A DNA stretch of 54,674 nt from Desulfosporosinus sp. (GCA_031292055.1 JARLHV010000171.1:1-54674); one strand, 5' to 3'; counted from the stretch's first letter, positions 8,630 to 18,657 are shown. Notes: generated by a model from the letters alone, not told the origin. Numbers and translations: made by a program.

Positions 8630-10231
8630 TTGAAAAAGAAGGTAAAATTAACCACAGCGGCTATGACAAGTACTCTACTCATCTTTACTTTGGTAGGAAG
8701 CGCCCAGGCTAAGCCCCATTACAACCGGTACGCTGGTAATAATCGATTCCAAACATCTACCGCTATAGCCCAGCAAGAATTTCCAGAACAACAAGTGCAA
8801 AATGTAGTCATTGCTTCGGCTTATAGTTTTCCTGATGCATTATCAGCTAGTACGCTGGCTAAAAAACTTAAAGCATCGATCATCCTTGTAGGCTCCGACA
8901 TGAACGATTCACAAGATAGTTTGGACTATATCAAAAACCATATAAAAGCAGGAGGAACTGTCACGATTGTTGGCGGAGTTGGTGTAATCGACCAAAAAGT
9001 TGAGCAATGGTTACATAATGAGGGGTGTCAGGTGAATCGAATGGGAGGCAAGGATCGTTTTGCAACAGACTCTCTCATCGTCAATAACCTCGCAGTAAGT
9101 CATGGAACGCCTGTTATCATCGTTAGTGGCAATGACTTTCCTGATGCCTTAGGTGTCGCTTCGCTTTCCGCTAGTAAAGGTTGGCCTATTCTCTTGAGTG
9201 GGTCTAATCAATTATCGGAAACAGCCCAAAATTTTGTTTCTACCGATCAACCAACTGACATTTATATAGTTGGTGGTAAGGGCGTATTGCAGGATTCAAT
9301 TCAAACTGCGCTCCAAAGTGCTGCTCCTAACGCCCAAATACAACGGTTTGGCGGTCAGGACCGATTTGAAACCTTGTCACAAATCTTGACTAAATTTTAT
9401 CCTAACCCAACGCAAATTTATCTCGCCAATGGTCTTGACTTTGCCGATGCACTTTCTGGAAGTACATTGGCAGCTCAAAGCAATGCACCAATTTTGTTGA
9501 TTGATCCAAAATCCAAGCAGTTGCCTCCATCGATTAAAGACTATCTTATCACCATTCGTAATACAGGCAGTACCCCGCAAGTTAACGTACTTGGTGGAAC
9601 AGCTAGTGTACCTGATTGGGTAGTTACTCAGGTCAATGATATTCTTGGAAGTTCTGCCACAACTCCAGTAGTTACACCTCCGGCTGTTATTCCGTTTACG
9701 GTAAGCAACCCCACGACGGCGGGAGTTACAGTGGGATTGAGTTCAGCACTGAATGGTTTAACTGCAAGCAACTTTACTCTTCTCAATAGTTCGGGATATC
9801 CTATAACTATTACAAGTCTAGTAACTTCAAACGGAGGACTGACGTACACCCTTAATGCTCCGTTAAGTGTAGGCCAAACTTACACTGTAACGGCAAATTA
9901 TGGCGGGTATACCCTTGGAACGGCTCAGAGCTTCACAGTACCTTATGGTACAACCAGTGAAACGTTGACTTTAAGCAACCCCACGACGGCAGGAGTTACA
10001 GTGGGATTGAGTTCAGCACTGAATGGTTTAACTGCAAGCAACTTTACTCTTCTCAATAGTTCGGGATATCCTATAACTATTACAAGTCTAGTAACTTCAA
10101 ACGGAGGACTGACATACACTCTTAATGCTCCGTTAAGTGTAGGCCAAACTTACACTGTAACGGCAAATTATGGCGGGTATACCCTTGGAACGGCTCAGAG
10201 CTTCACAGTACTGTATAGTACAACCAATTAA
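8630..10231 (+). CDS. Cell-wall-binding repeat 2 (CWB2) surface protein with duplicated C-terminal module
   Basis: A secreted wall-anchored protein of 533 aa. The start is TTG, with AGGAGGGG at 8616-8623 and 6-nt spacing. A signal peptide of about 27 residues ends at AQA. Three CWB2 repeats follow at about residues 34-125, 127-220 and 227-330 (RYAGNNRFQTS, FPDALSAS, IVGGVGVI and equivalents); this family binds anionic wall polymer non-covalently. The C-terminus holds two nearly identical 90-residue beta-rich modules that begin NPTTAGVTVGLSSALNGL, probably Ig-like and likely the exposed functional part. It is flanked by terminators and so probably monocistronic. Confidence 0.9.
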   Translation: MKKKVKLTTAAMTSTLLIFTLVGSAQAKPHYNRYAGNNRFQTSTAIAQQEFPEQQVQNVVIASAYSFPDALSASTLAKKLKASIILVGSDMNDSQDSLDYIKNHIKAGGTVTIVGGVGVIDQKVEQWLHNEGCQVNRMGGKDRFATDSLIVNNLAVSHGTPVIIVSGNDFPDALGVASLSASKGWPILLSGSNQLSETAQNFVSTDQPTDIYIVGGKGVLQDSIQTALQSAAPNAQIQRFGGQDRFETLSQILTKFYPNPTQIYLANGLDFADALSGSTLAAQSNAPILLIDPKSKQLPPSIKDYLITIRNTGSTPQVNVLGGTASVPDWVVTQVNDILGSSATTPVVTPPAVIPFTVSNPTTAGVTVGLSSALNGLTASNFTLLNSSGYPITITSLVTSNGGLTYTLNAPLSVGQTYTVTANYGGYTLGTAQSFTVPYGTTSETLTLSNPTTAGVTVGLSSALNGLTASNFTLLNSSGYPITITSLVTSNGGLTYTLNAPLSVGQTYTVTANYGGYTLGTAQSFTVLYSTTN

Positions 10232-10241
10232 ACGTTGGACC
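9702..10241 (+). repeat. Tandem 270-bp duplication within the CWB2 gene
   Basis: Two direct copies with a period of exactly 270 bp (unit 1 at 9702-9971, unit 2 from 9972). Only a few differences are visible by eye, clustered near the linker. Similarity to the linker after unit 1 runs a little past the stop codon (AAACGTTG near 10230), which suggests a third unit was lost or interrupted by the stop. The near-identity points to recent duplication or ongoing homogenisation. Confidence 0.9.
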
Positions 10242-10308
10242 AAGTAGACAACGCTTACGAACTGACCATAGGTGACAGCCTTGGTTAATTGATAGCGTGA
10301 TAAGAACC

Positions 10309-10356
10309 ATAAGCCCCCAAACGTGCATTTTCAAAGATGTACGTTTGGGGGCTTAT
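10309..10356. terminator. Bidirectional terminator hairpin between convergent genes
   Basis: A perfect 16-bp stem (10309-10324 with 10341-10356) and a 16-nt loop lie between the CWB2 gene and the inverted metallo-hydrolase pseudogene. The T-run is weak. Confidence 0.75.
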
Positions 10357-10360
10357 TATA

Positions 10361-10899
10361 TTATCCAACTGCAGATAATTCTAACACGACGGCTTCCTGG
10401 GTTTGAGGTAACGAAGCTGAAAAAATGTCCAGAGCTTTTGCCCTTTTGACCTGAGAAAAGTATGCAAGAAAACGATCGTTCCCTTCAATCGGCAGAGGAA
10501 TTGTATCGTCCAATTTATAGTGCATGGGCAAAACGATCTTGGGGTTGAGTTGCTGTACCACCTGATAGGCTTGCTCTGCATTGATTGTGTAGAATCCGCC
10601 AACTTGAACACAGGCGATGTCAACCTGTCCAAGCTCTGCAAGCTGGTCAGGGGTAAGAAGGTGTCCGAGGTCCCCCACAAGTGGACAATGCGTACTCCAT
10701 CTATCGTGAAAGAAAAGAGGGTATTCTTGCCTCGTTTTGCACCTTGTTCAGTATCATGGAATGTTGTGATGCCTTGAATTGATAAACCAGAAAAGTTGTG
10801 TAGGCCTTCGCCTTCGACGATTTGAAGCTTTCCTGGAAGTACTTGAACAGCAGCGTGATCATTGAATATGTAACTAATATCTTTGTAGAGGCAGGATAA
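10361..10899 (-). pseudogene. Broken metallo-beta-lactamase-fold hydrolase (Lactamase_B_3 type)
   Basis: Two frames on the minus strand together spell most of a Zn-dependent hydrolase. The upstream frame reads ISYIFNDHAAVQVLPG through TTFHDTEQGAKRGKN to VRIVHL. It then breaks at about 10676-10681, and the downstream frame continues GDLGHLLTPDQLAELG through VGGFYTINAEQA to LPMHYK. Restoring the conserved HLGDLGH needs loss of two bases or gain of one. The first 60-70 residues, including the usual N-terminal beta strands, are missing: the upstream frame opens just after a stop codon at 10900-10902. The open stretch 10361-10678 alone lacks a credible start. Most likely a decayed gene. Confidence 0.8.
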
Positions 10900-10955
10900 T
10901 TATGAGATGAAGAAGAAATATTAAATTATGGGATATTAATTATGGGAGGTACTAG

Positions 10956-11651
10956 ATGAAAAAAGTATTTTTGTTGCTCATTACCTTGTTAATGGTGTCG
11001 CTTGTAGGTTGTTCAACCAAGGCACCTGTAACATCACCACCCTCTACAACAGGTCAAACGCAAGGGCAGCAGAGCCAGCCGATTAAATCAACGGAGCCAA
11101 ATCAAACAGCAAATCCAATCAAGACTTGGAGTTCGCCACCACCTATGCAAATTGACCAGACAAAACCTTATCACGCAATTCTACACACAAACCTTGGCGA
11201 TATCAGTATTAAGCTATTTCCAGAGGATACACCGAAAACAGTAAATAATTTTATCTTCTTGGCGCGTAATCATTTTTATGAGGGCTTAAAATTTCACCGC
11301 GTGATTAAAAACTTTATGATTCAAACTGGTGATCCCCAAGGAACCGGCATGGGTGGACCAGGTTATAAATTTGCTGATGAGTTATCATCTAAACATACTT
11401 ATGCACCTGGAGTTGTAGCAATGGCTAATTCCGGACCAAATACGAACGGCAGTCAATTCTTTATCGGCTCAGGATCAGACGTTGCAAATTTAAACCAAAA
11501 CCCCGCCTATACGATTTTTGGTCAGGTAGACGATGGTATGGATGTCGTGGGGAAGATTGCCAGTGTCAGGGTTGGTCCCAACTCATCAGGTGAAGTAAGT
11601 TCACCTCTCGACCCAGTTACTATAAAGTCGGTAGAAATACTAGAAAAGTGA
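10956..11651 (+). CDS. Lipoprotein peptidyl-prolyl cis-trans isomerase (cyclophilin type)
   Basis: A 231-aa extracytoplasmic foldase. The signal peptide ends in a lipobox (SLVGC), so the mature protein is lipid-anchored at Cys. A Ser/Thr/Gln-rich linker (about residues 22-65) leads into a complete cyclophilin domain with HTNLGDISIKLFPEDTPKTV, the active-site FHRVIKNFMIQTGDP, MANSGPNTNGSQFFI and YTIFGQVDDGMDVV. It would catalyse proline isomerisation in exported proteins. GGGAGGT lies a few bases before the ATG. It is likely monocistronic. Confidence 0.93.
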   Translation: MKKVFLLLITLLMVSLVGCSTKAPVTSPPSTTGQTQGQQSQPIKSTEPNQTANPIKTWSSPPPMQIDQTKPYHAILHTNLGDISIKLFPEDTPKTVNNFIFLARNHFYEGLKFHRVIKNFMIQTGDPQGTGMGGPGYKFADELSSKHTYAPGVVAMANSGPNTNGSQFFIGSGSDVANLNQNPAYTIFGQVDDGMDVVGKIASVRVGPNSSGEVSSPLDPVTIKSVEILEK

Positions 11652-11757
11652 TACAAATCATGGTCGTCGATTTGAAATTAGACGGTTTGCAAAAATTGTA
11701 AGTAGTGTCCCGATCCAAAATTTATAATCTCAAAAGAATTGCTTTATACTCATTCCG

Positions 11758-11786
11758 TTATAGCTCCGCGCTCAGCGGGGCTATAA
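11758..11786. terminator. Hairpin after the cyclophilin gene
   Basis: A 12-bp stem with one G-T pair (11758-11769 with 11775-11786) and a 5-nt loop, followed by TAATTT. It is a plausible terminator with a weak T-run. Nothing else could be recognised in the 366-bp stretch 11652-12017. Confidence 0.6.
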
Positions 11787-12017
11787 TAATTTGAATGGGC
11801 AAGCGTTGGTTTGACCTGGTCGAGTAGGGAATATGATAAGCTTCTTACAATTAAATCCTCGGTGAGACAGGTTTCCTCTTACTTTCGCCAGGAAATTATG
11901 AGATAATCAAAGCATTCTTGAGTTAATAGCGATGTTTCCTTAGAGTATTGCTCATATATTGGCACATCATTAAAATCCACCTGAGTAAGTACCATATTTA
12001 TTTTTGAGGAATAGGGG

Positions 12018-13406
12018 TTGCCTGCCATGGAATTCTTTCAATCTCAACATATAACAGAGGACAACGAAAACGGTATTAAAGAGATTCTAACTTACGTTAA
12101 TTTTAACCGAACTAGAAACTTATCTGTTATCTTGTTCTCGTTAAACGTTATTTTTCTTTTTATCGACTATATCAATAAAGTCAAGGGTCTCTGGGTTATT
12201 GATGATAATTATAAGTATTTATTTTATTCTCATCTCGTTTTAGGTTTGGTTACGCTTCTTTATAGTTTAGTTTACTACAGAATTACAGATAGCTCTGCCA
12301 GTGACATAACTATATTACAAAAATCCTATGCAATTATTTTTGTATCTTTCATACTAAGTCTTTCAGCTATAATATCTGGTTGGATCGATCAGAAAATTCA
12401 TGGTCAAATTACCGTTTACGTTATAATATGTATTACAATAGCTGTGGTTTACAACTATAAACCAAAGATTATAGCATTTTTGTATGGATTAAGCTGGGTT
12501 GCTTTTATGATTCTTGTAACTATTGGTCAAAAAGATTCGAATATACGCCAAGGCCATTATCTAAACGCATCCTTATTAGTTGTAATATCATATTTTCTAT
12601 CTACTGTACTTTATAAACTTAAGATACAGGAGTTAATGCATAAGTATTACCTAGAGAATATAGTCACAGAGCGGACTAAGGAATTACAAATTGCTAATGA
12701 TTTACTTACCCGGGAAATATTTGAACACAAACGAGCTGAGGAAGAGATACTACGGCTTGATCGGTTAAACCTAATCGGTAAAATGGCTGCTAGTATTAGT
12801 CATGAAGTCCGAAATCCAATGACAACAGTAAAAGGCTTTTTGCAATTGCTAAAAATCAAACAAGATTCAAGGGATAAAGAATACTTTGATCTCATGATAG
12901 AAGAACTAGATCGTGCAAATTGTATTCTTTCGGAGTTTCTCTCGATCAGTAGAACTAAATCAACTATGCATGGCTGGCACAACCTTAATGACATAGTCAC
13001 CTCCACCTTGCCACTTATCCAAGCAGATGCGCTAAACAATGATAAATCATTACTTGTTGAGCTTAATAATGTACCAGATTTACAACTCGACATACAGGAA
13101 ATACGCCAACTGTTATTAAATCTTGTGCGTAATGGATTTGAAGCAATGTCCAGTGGAGGACAGTTAAAAATAAGAACTTTTTCTTCTAACCGTGAAGTAA
13201 CTTTAGGCATATCGGACGAAGGTAGTGGAATTGAACAAGATATCCTGGAAGAGTTAGGGACACCGTTTTTTACAACGAAAGAACAAGGTACAGGTTTAGG
13301 ATTAGCTGTATGTTACGGGATAGTTTCACGGCATAACGGGAGGATAAGTGTTGAAACAAGTCCTAAAGGTACTACATTTTATGTGAACTTTGAATTGAGT
13401 AAATAG
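12018..13406 (+). CDS. Membrane sensor histidine kinase (sporulation-kinase-like)
   Basis: A 462-aa kinase with about six N-terminal transmembrane helices (residues 33-205), a short coiled linker (NIVTERTKELQIANDLL), a HisKA domain with phospho-accepting H262 in SISHEVRNPM, and a HATPase domain (N box LLLNLVRNGFEAM, G1 SDEGSGIEQ, F box PFFTTKEQ, G2 GTGLGLAV). No PAS or periplasmic sensor domain is visible, so the signal is probably sensed in the membrane, as in KinB-like kinases. The start could be the TTG at 12018 (TGAGGA 7 nt upstream) or the ATG at 12027. No response regulator is adjacent. The NRPS gene begins 34 bp downstream on the same strand. Confidence 0.9.
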   Translation: MPAMEFFQSQHITEDNENGIKEILTYVNFNRTRNLSVILFSLNVIFLFIDYINKVKGLWVIDDNYKYLFYSHLVLGLVTLLYSLVYYRITDSSASDITILQKSYAIIFVSFILSLSAIISGWIDQKIHGQITVYVIICITIAVVYNYKPKIIAFLYGLSWVAFMILVTIGQKDSNIRQGHYLNASLLVVISYFLSTVLYKLKIQELMHKYYLENIVTERTKELQIANDLLTREIFEHKRAEEEILRLDRLNLIGKMAASISHEVRNPMTTVKGFLQLLKIKQDSRDKEYFDLMIEELDRANCILSEFLSISRTKSTMHGWHNLNDIVTSTLPLIQADALNNDKSLLVELNNVPDLQLDIQEIRQLLLNLVRNGFEAMSSGGQLKIRTFSSNREVTLGISDEGSGIEQDILEELGTPFFTTKEQGTGLGLAVCYGIVSRHNGRISVETSPKGTTFYVNFELSK

Positions 13407-13440
13407 GAAAACTTATTTTTTAGGGGGAGGAGTTTTAAGA

Positions 13441-16400
13441 ATGCCGGAGCCATTGGTTTACCCTTTAACTTTTCCACAACAATCCATATGGGATATCGAA
13501 AGATTTTATGAAAATACAAGTTATGCTAATTTAGTAATGACAACAATCATTAGGGAAAATGTAAACATGGATTTTCTTGAGAAAGCGGCTAATCATATCA
13601 TTCAACAGCATGAAGCTTTACGTTTAAGAATTATAATTAGTGAAGGTGAACCACGTCAATATATATCTGAAATTCGGAAACACAAATTTGATCGTTTTGA
13701 CTTTAGCCACTCAAACGCGTTAGAGGATTTTGCGGATTGGCAGGATAATAACACAAGGAAGCCTATTCAGCTTTTAGATGCGGATTTATTTTATATTGCT
13801 CTCATCAGATTAAGCAATAACGAAGTCGCCTTGTATACGAAATTTCATCATCTTATTTCTGATGCGTGGACCACAATCATGATCATTAGAGATATACTAA
13901 ATAATTATAAGAATTTAGTGAACCACGTACCACTTTCGACTGAGCAAAAACCTTCTTATTTTGATTACATTATGGAGGACATGAACTATCGGAAGTCTCC
14001 AAAATATAACGAACGTAAAATTTTTTGGCAACAAATGTATGAAACCGTTCCTGAATTCACTCTCTTAAAAGAAAGAGCGCCCAAGAGAGATAGCCGAGCA
14101 AAGAGAAGGACTGAGAGGCTATCGCCCGAATTTACGGAAGAGATTGAACGTTTTTCAGCAGAATATAAAGTCTCGGGCTTTATCATTTTCTTTGCGGTAT
14201 TCGCATTATACCTAGCGAAAATAACAAATAAGTATGACCTTGTTATTGGGACTCCTGTCTTAAACAGAACAAATCATCATCAAAAGAATACTGTTGGGAT
14301 GTTCATTAGCAATATACCCTTTCGCATAACCATCAATCCTGAGTGGAATTTCGTGGCTTATCTTGATCAAATCTCTAAAGTATGGAAACAATTATTAAGG
14401 AATCAACGCTACCCTTATCAGGAAATATTAAAGGACTTTCGTGAGGCACATAGTCATTCAGGAAGTTTAACGGATGTCTTTTTTTCTTATCAAAATGCGA
14501 AATTTGAAATCGCCGATCTCGACTTTGAGAGCTTTTGGCACTTCAATGGCCGAGAGATTAATACGTTATCCCTTCATGTGAGTGATTGGAAAGATGAGGG
14601 AGCATTAAGGCTTGATTATGATTATTTAATTGAAGCATTAAGCGAGACAGAAGTTGAGCAAATTCATCACTACCTTATAACTATTTTAAAGAATGTGATT
14701 TTCGAGCCTTCCCAAGCATTGTCTCGAATCTCGCTGTTGACCAGCCGAGAAAACTATATACTTCTTCATGAATTTAATCTCACTAAGCTGGAATATCCGA
14801 AGGATCAGATAATTCAACAGTTATTTGAAGAGCAGGTAGAAAAGACGCCTGAGGGAATAGCCTTGATTGTCGATAAACAACAATTAACCTATAAAACCCT
14901 AAATGAGCGAGCCAATCAATTGGCAAATGTACTCAGACGAAAAGACATTAAACCGAATAGTATTGTGGGGATCATGGTTCATCGTTCCTTTGAACTGATG
15001 ATCGGAATTTTGGGGATAATTAAAGCGGGGGGCGCTTATCTCCCAATTGATCCCGATCACCCTATTGCACGGATCGAAGAGGTGTTGCGCGATAGCCGAA
15101 CGCAATTGGTACTCACGTCTCAGGCTTTATACGACGAGAAAGAAGAAATAAGGCGGATAGAAAAAACATTGGGGTTAGAAATGATTAATCTTGATGACGC
15201 CATGTTATACGTTAGTACAGCCTCCAACTTAGTAGCTATAAATAGGCCGACAGATTTGGCTTATGTGATTTACACCTCGGGATCAACGGGTAAGCCTAAG
15301 GGGGTTATGATAGAACATCGATCGATTAATAATCTCATTCATGCCCTTACTGAGAGACTTCATTTTTGTGAACAGAAAGTAATTCTTTCTTTGACTACAG
15401 TTTCATTTGATATCTTTGTGATGGAGACCCTTCTGCCATTATCTCAGGGTTTATGTGTTATTATGGCCAATGAAGAAGAACAGCGAATTCCCAAATTGTT
15501 GTTTGATCTTATTGACAAATACAATATCGACATGCTTCAAGCCACGCCCTCTAAAATGCAATCACTATTAAAAGATCCTTACAGTTCGATAGGGTTAGCC
15601 CACATATCCGAAATTTTCATCGGAGGGGAAAAACTTTCTGAAGGATTATTAAAGCACGTACGAAAGGTTGCTCCTTCAGCAAGGATTTATAATATGTATG
15701 GACCCACTGAGACGACAGTGTGGTCGATGTATAAAGATGTAACTGAAGTCGATCAAATCACTATAGGGGGACCTATCGCTAATACTCAAATATATATCCT
15801 AGATGCGGCAAGGGCGCTTGTTCCTATAGGAATAACCGGGGAGATTTATATCGGAGGAGAAGGGCTGGCCCGAGGATATCTTTACCGGGGGGATCTTACT
15901 AAAGAAAGGTTTGTTACAGATCCTTTTCATCAAGGTCAAACGATATACAAGACCGGAGATCTTGGCCGGTGGACGTCAGATGGTGAAATTGAACACTTAG
16001 GCCGAAATGATGATCAGGTTAAGATTAGGGGGTTTCGTATTGAGTTAGGAGAGATCGAAAAACGCCTTTTAGAGCATAAATTATTGCAGGAAGTCGTTGT
16101 AGTGAGTCGTGAAGATGGGAAAAAGAAAAACTATCTTTGTGCCTATCTAGTGGGGAATCAGGCATGCTCCATCTTAGACCTGAGAGAGCATTTAGCACAG
16201 CGGTTGCCAGATTATATGATCCCTTCAAAATTTATGTGGTTAGACGCCATACCCCTTACACCAAATGCCAAGGTAAACAAAAATGCCCTTCCTGATCCGA
16301 TTCCTGCAGGTATAGTACAAGATGCCGAGCTAATACCTCCTCGGGATTCGCTAGAGGAAGAATTGGTTCGGTTATGGTCTATAGCGTTAGATGTCGAACA

Positions 16401-17790
16401 AGTCAGCGTGGATGATAACTTTTTTGTTCTCGGAGGAGATTCTCTGGCGATCATCGAGGTACTTACAGGGATTTGGTTTCGTGAGTGGGATTTATCGGCC
16501 CAAGACTTCTACGATTATCCGACGATCCGCCAACTTTCGGATAAGGTGAGGGGTAAGATAAGCAGACCGAAAGAAACTGAGCAGCATGCAGAGGATTTTC
16601 CAAGCATTTGTTCGGAGTATGATAAAGCTCCTCCAGGCTCGATAGCGGTTCAGATGGGGAATGTACTGTTAACTGGAGCAACGGGGTTTTTAGGAATACA
16701 TTTACTTTGGGAGCTCCTTATAAGTACACCAGGCACTATATATTGCATGGTGAGAGGCATTGAGTCGGAAATAAGGCTTAGGCATCTGTTTGAACTATAT
16801 TTTCCAGAATCATTATCAATAATTGACTCTACGCGTATTCGAATGGTGAATGGAGATATTTCACTCGAAAAATTCGGATTATCCAACAAAGGCTATGAAA
16901 TGCTAGGAAGAAATATATCTACTGTGATTCATGCAGCTGGACTCGTAAAACACTATGGATCGTACGGAGAGTTTGAAAAAGTAAATGTGCGCGGAACACG
17001 AGAAGTAATCGCATTTTGCCAGACCTTCGGAAGATATATGAACCATATTTCGACGATCAGTGTTGCTGGAAATCAATTAGTCCAAGCACCGGGCAATGGG
17101 CGTTTTAGTGAAACCGAACTATATATAGGCCAAAATTATCTCGACAATCTATACGTTCGAAGTAAATTTGAGGCAGAAGTTTGTGTTCTTAAAGCTATAA
17201 ATTCAGGATTACTGCATGCCACAATTTTTAGGGTGGGAATATTGACTGGAAGATATACAGATGGCCACTTTCAAGAAAATATTCGTGAAAATGCTTTTTA
17301 TCAAAAGCTAAAATCACTCTTAGAGTTGAAAGCCATACCGCGTGACTGGCTGCATCAGGAACTGGAATTTACCTCTGTCGATTCCTGTGCAAAAGGGATT
17401 ATCAGTGTTATTAGGGCAAATACATGGAATGGGCGAATATTCCACATGTTTAACCACAAAAAAGTTGAGATTAAAAAGATTATAGATATCCTCCATTCAC
17501 AGGGTACGGAGATTGAACTGCTCGATAAGGTGTTTTTTCACCAAAAAATAGAACAGTATCGAAAAAAGCAACATAATGATTCACTCAATGGATTTGTGCT
17601 GGATCTTACTGAGGAGCGTCAAATCGATTCGACGTTTAAAATTGAAATCTTGAGTACTATTACACAAGACTATTTAGCTCAAGTAGGGTTTGAGTGGCCG
17701 GATGTTACTGCAGATTATTTGAATAAAGTTTTAGACTACATGAAGCGGGTTGGTTTTTGTAGTGAACTGCCCACTGCCCTAAAGGGATAG
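13441..17790 (+). CDS. Single-module NRPS with terminal reductase (C-A-PCP-R)
   Basis: A 1449-aa nonribosomal peptide synthetase. The condensation domain spans about residues 1-440, with its active site at 136-142 reading HHLISDA (the usual HHxxxDG ends in Ala here). The adenylation domain spans about 460-970 (A3 YTSGSTGKPKG 611-621; YGPTETT; YKTGDL; NAKVNKNALP). A manual GrsA alignment gives the ten code residues D-I-M-Q-F-G-M-V-W-K, nearest by memory to glycine codes; low certainty. The carrier serine is S1001 (LGGDSL). A thioester-reductase domain (TGATGFLG 1078-1085; YVRSK 1238-1242) would release an aldehyde or alcohol by NAD(P)H. With an N-terminal condensation domain and one adenylation domain, the expected product is an N-acylated amino aldehyde or alcohol. 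GGGGGAGGAG precedes the ATG. No phosphopantetheinyl transferase is nearby. Confidence 0.93.
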   Translation: MPEPLVYPLTFPQQSIWDIERFYENTSYANLVMTTIIRENVNMDFLEKAANHIIQQHEALRLRIIISEGEPRQYISEIRKHKFDRFDFSHSNALEDFADWQDNNTRKPIQLLDADLFYIALIRLSNNEVALYTKFHHLISDAWTTIMIIRDILNNYKNLVNHVPLSTEQKPSYFDYIMEDMNYRKSPKYNERKIFWQQMYETVPEFTLLKERAPKRDSRAKRRTERLSPEFTEEIERFSAEYKVSGFIIFFAVFALYLAKITNKYDLVIGTPVLNRTNHHQKNTVGMFISNIPFRITINPEWNFVAYLDQISKVWKQLLRNQRYPYQEILKDFREAHSHSGSLTDVFFSYQNAKFEIADLDFESFWHFNGREINTLSLHVSDWKDEGALRLDYDYLIEALSETEVEQIHHYLITILKNVIFEPSQALSRISLLTSRENYILLHEFNLTKLEYPKDQIIQQLFEEQVEKTPEGIALIVDKQQLTYKTLNERANQLANVLRRKDIKPNSIVGIMVHRSFELMIGILGIIKAGGAYLPIDPDHPIARIEEVLRDSRTQLVLTSQALYDEKEEIRRIEKTLGLEMINLDDAMLYVSTASNLVAINRPTDLAYVIYTSGSTGKPKGVMIEHRSINNLIHALTERLHFCEQKVILSLTTVSFDIFVMETLLPLSQGLCVIMANEEEQRIPKLLFDLIDKYNIDMLQATPSKMQSLLKDPYSSIGLAHISEIFIGGEKLSEGLLKHVRKVAPSARIYNMYGPTETTVWSMYKDVTEVDQITIGGPIANTQIYILDAARALVPIGITGEIYIGGEGLARGYLYRGDLTKERFVTDPFHQGQTIYKTGDLGRWTSDGEIEHLGRNDDQVKIRGFRIELGEIEKRLLEHKLLQEVVVVSREDGKKKNYLCAYLVGNQACSILDLREHLAQRLPDYMIPSKFMWLDAIPLTPNAKVNKNALPDPIPAGIVQDAELIPPRDSLEEELVRLWSIALDVEQVSVDDNFFVLGGDSLAIIEVLTGIWFREWDLSAQDFYDYPTIRQLSDKVRGKISRPKETEQHAEDFPSICSEYDKAPPGSIAVQMGNVLLTGATGFLGIHLLWELLISTPGTIYCMVRGIESEIRLRHLFELYFPESLSIIDSTRIRMVNGDISLEKFGLSNKGYEMLGRNISTVIHAAGLVKHYGSYGEFEKVNVRGTREVIAFCQTFGRYMNHISTISVAGNQLVQAPGNGRFSETELYIGQNYLDNLYVRSKFEAEVCVLKAINSGLLHATIFRVGILTGRYTDGHFQENIRENAFYQKLKSLLELKAIPRDWLHQELEFTSVDSCAKGIISVIRANTWNGRIFHMFNHKKVEIKKIIDILHSQGTEIELLDKVFFHQKIEQYRKKQHNDSLNGFVLDLTEERQIDSTFKIEILSTITQDYLAQVGFEWPDVTADYLNKVLDYMKRVGFCSELPTALKG

Positions 17791-17921
17791 TGGCTTTACG
17801 CCCATACTTACTGAAGTTTTGCACCTATAAAACATTTTAGAAGAAGCCGCATGTAAATACCGCGGGCTCCCTTATTGTAACCACGAAACTGATAAGCCTC
17901 CAGAATTATTAGAAAATCCTT

Positions 17922-18657
17922 TTGGTCTTGTTCTTCACGTTGTCATCTGAGGTCTTCCGTTTCAAGGTAATGGTAGTATCCGGACCTATTTCCAACGATA
18001 ATGCAATCTGTGTAAATATTTGGTATAATACGATCGTACAGAAAAAGGTACAACCGCAAAACCGATCAGAGTCCGAAGTGGCCGGTTATCGAGATGTTTT
18101 AGCCACAGTTCATGCATCTGCGGAATATATGAACCTAAAGCCAGGGCTTATTCTTCAAATGGCCAGGGACCTTATGCAGTATGTCAGTAATACCGGCGGG
18201 CGCTTTAAAAATAATGATAATACCATTACAGAGAGTTACCAAGACGGCACGAAGCGAATTCGTTTCGTTACAGTACCTGCATGGCAGACACCCAATGCGA
18301 TTGATGAGCTTGTAAATACTTATCGACAGGATCGGGAGCTGGGCACCATTAATGAACTAATACTCATCGCTGCCTTTATCCTAGATTTCCTTTGTATTCA
18401 TCCTTTCTCCGATGGTAATGGTAATGGTCGTATGGCAAGACTGTTGACATTGCTTCTGCTATATCAGACCGGATACGAGGTTGGTCGCTATGTTAGTCTA
18501 GAAAAAATCATTGAAGAGACGAAGGAACAGTATTATGAGACGCTTGAACAGTCTTCAGTAGGATGGCCATGAAGGCGAACATAATCTCCTGCCCTGGATC
18601 GATTACTTTCTTGTAATGCTGTTAAAATCCTACCAACGATTTGAGGAGCGAGTTGGT
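17922..18657 (+). pseudogene. Fic/DOC-family protein, truncated and frameshifted
   Basis: Remnant of a Fic AMP-transferase-type protein. Recognisable homology starts about NRSESEVAGYRDVLATVHAS, so the N-terminal regulatory region (about 80 residues, including the inhibitory helix) is gone. The active-site motif reads HPFSDGNGNGRMAR instead of HPFxDGNGRxxR, because GGTAAT is tandemly duplicated at 18414-18425. The frame stops at 18572, but one surplus base near 18566-18568 explains this: the next frame continues HEGEHNLLPWIDYFLV and FEERVG, the normal Fic C-terminus. It then runs straight into an IS3 transposase remnant. Almost certainly inactive. Confidence 0.85.

Noticed and set aside
10520..10777. 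85-codon plus-strand frame
   Set aside because: It is antisense to the metallo-hydrolase pseudogene, whose minus-strand frames carry recognisable motifs.
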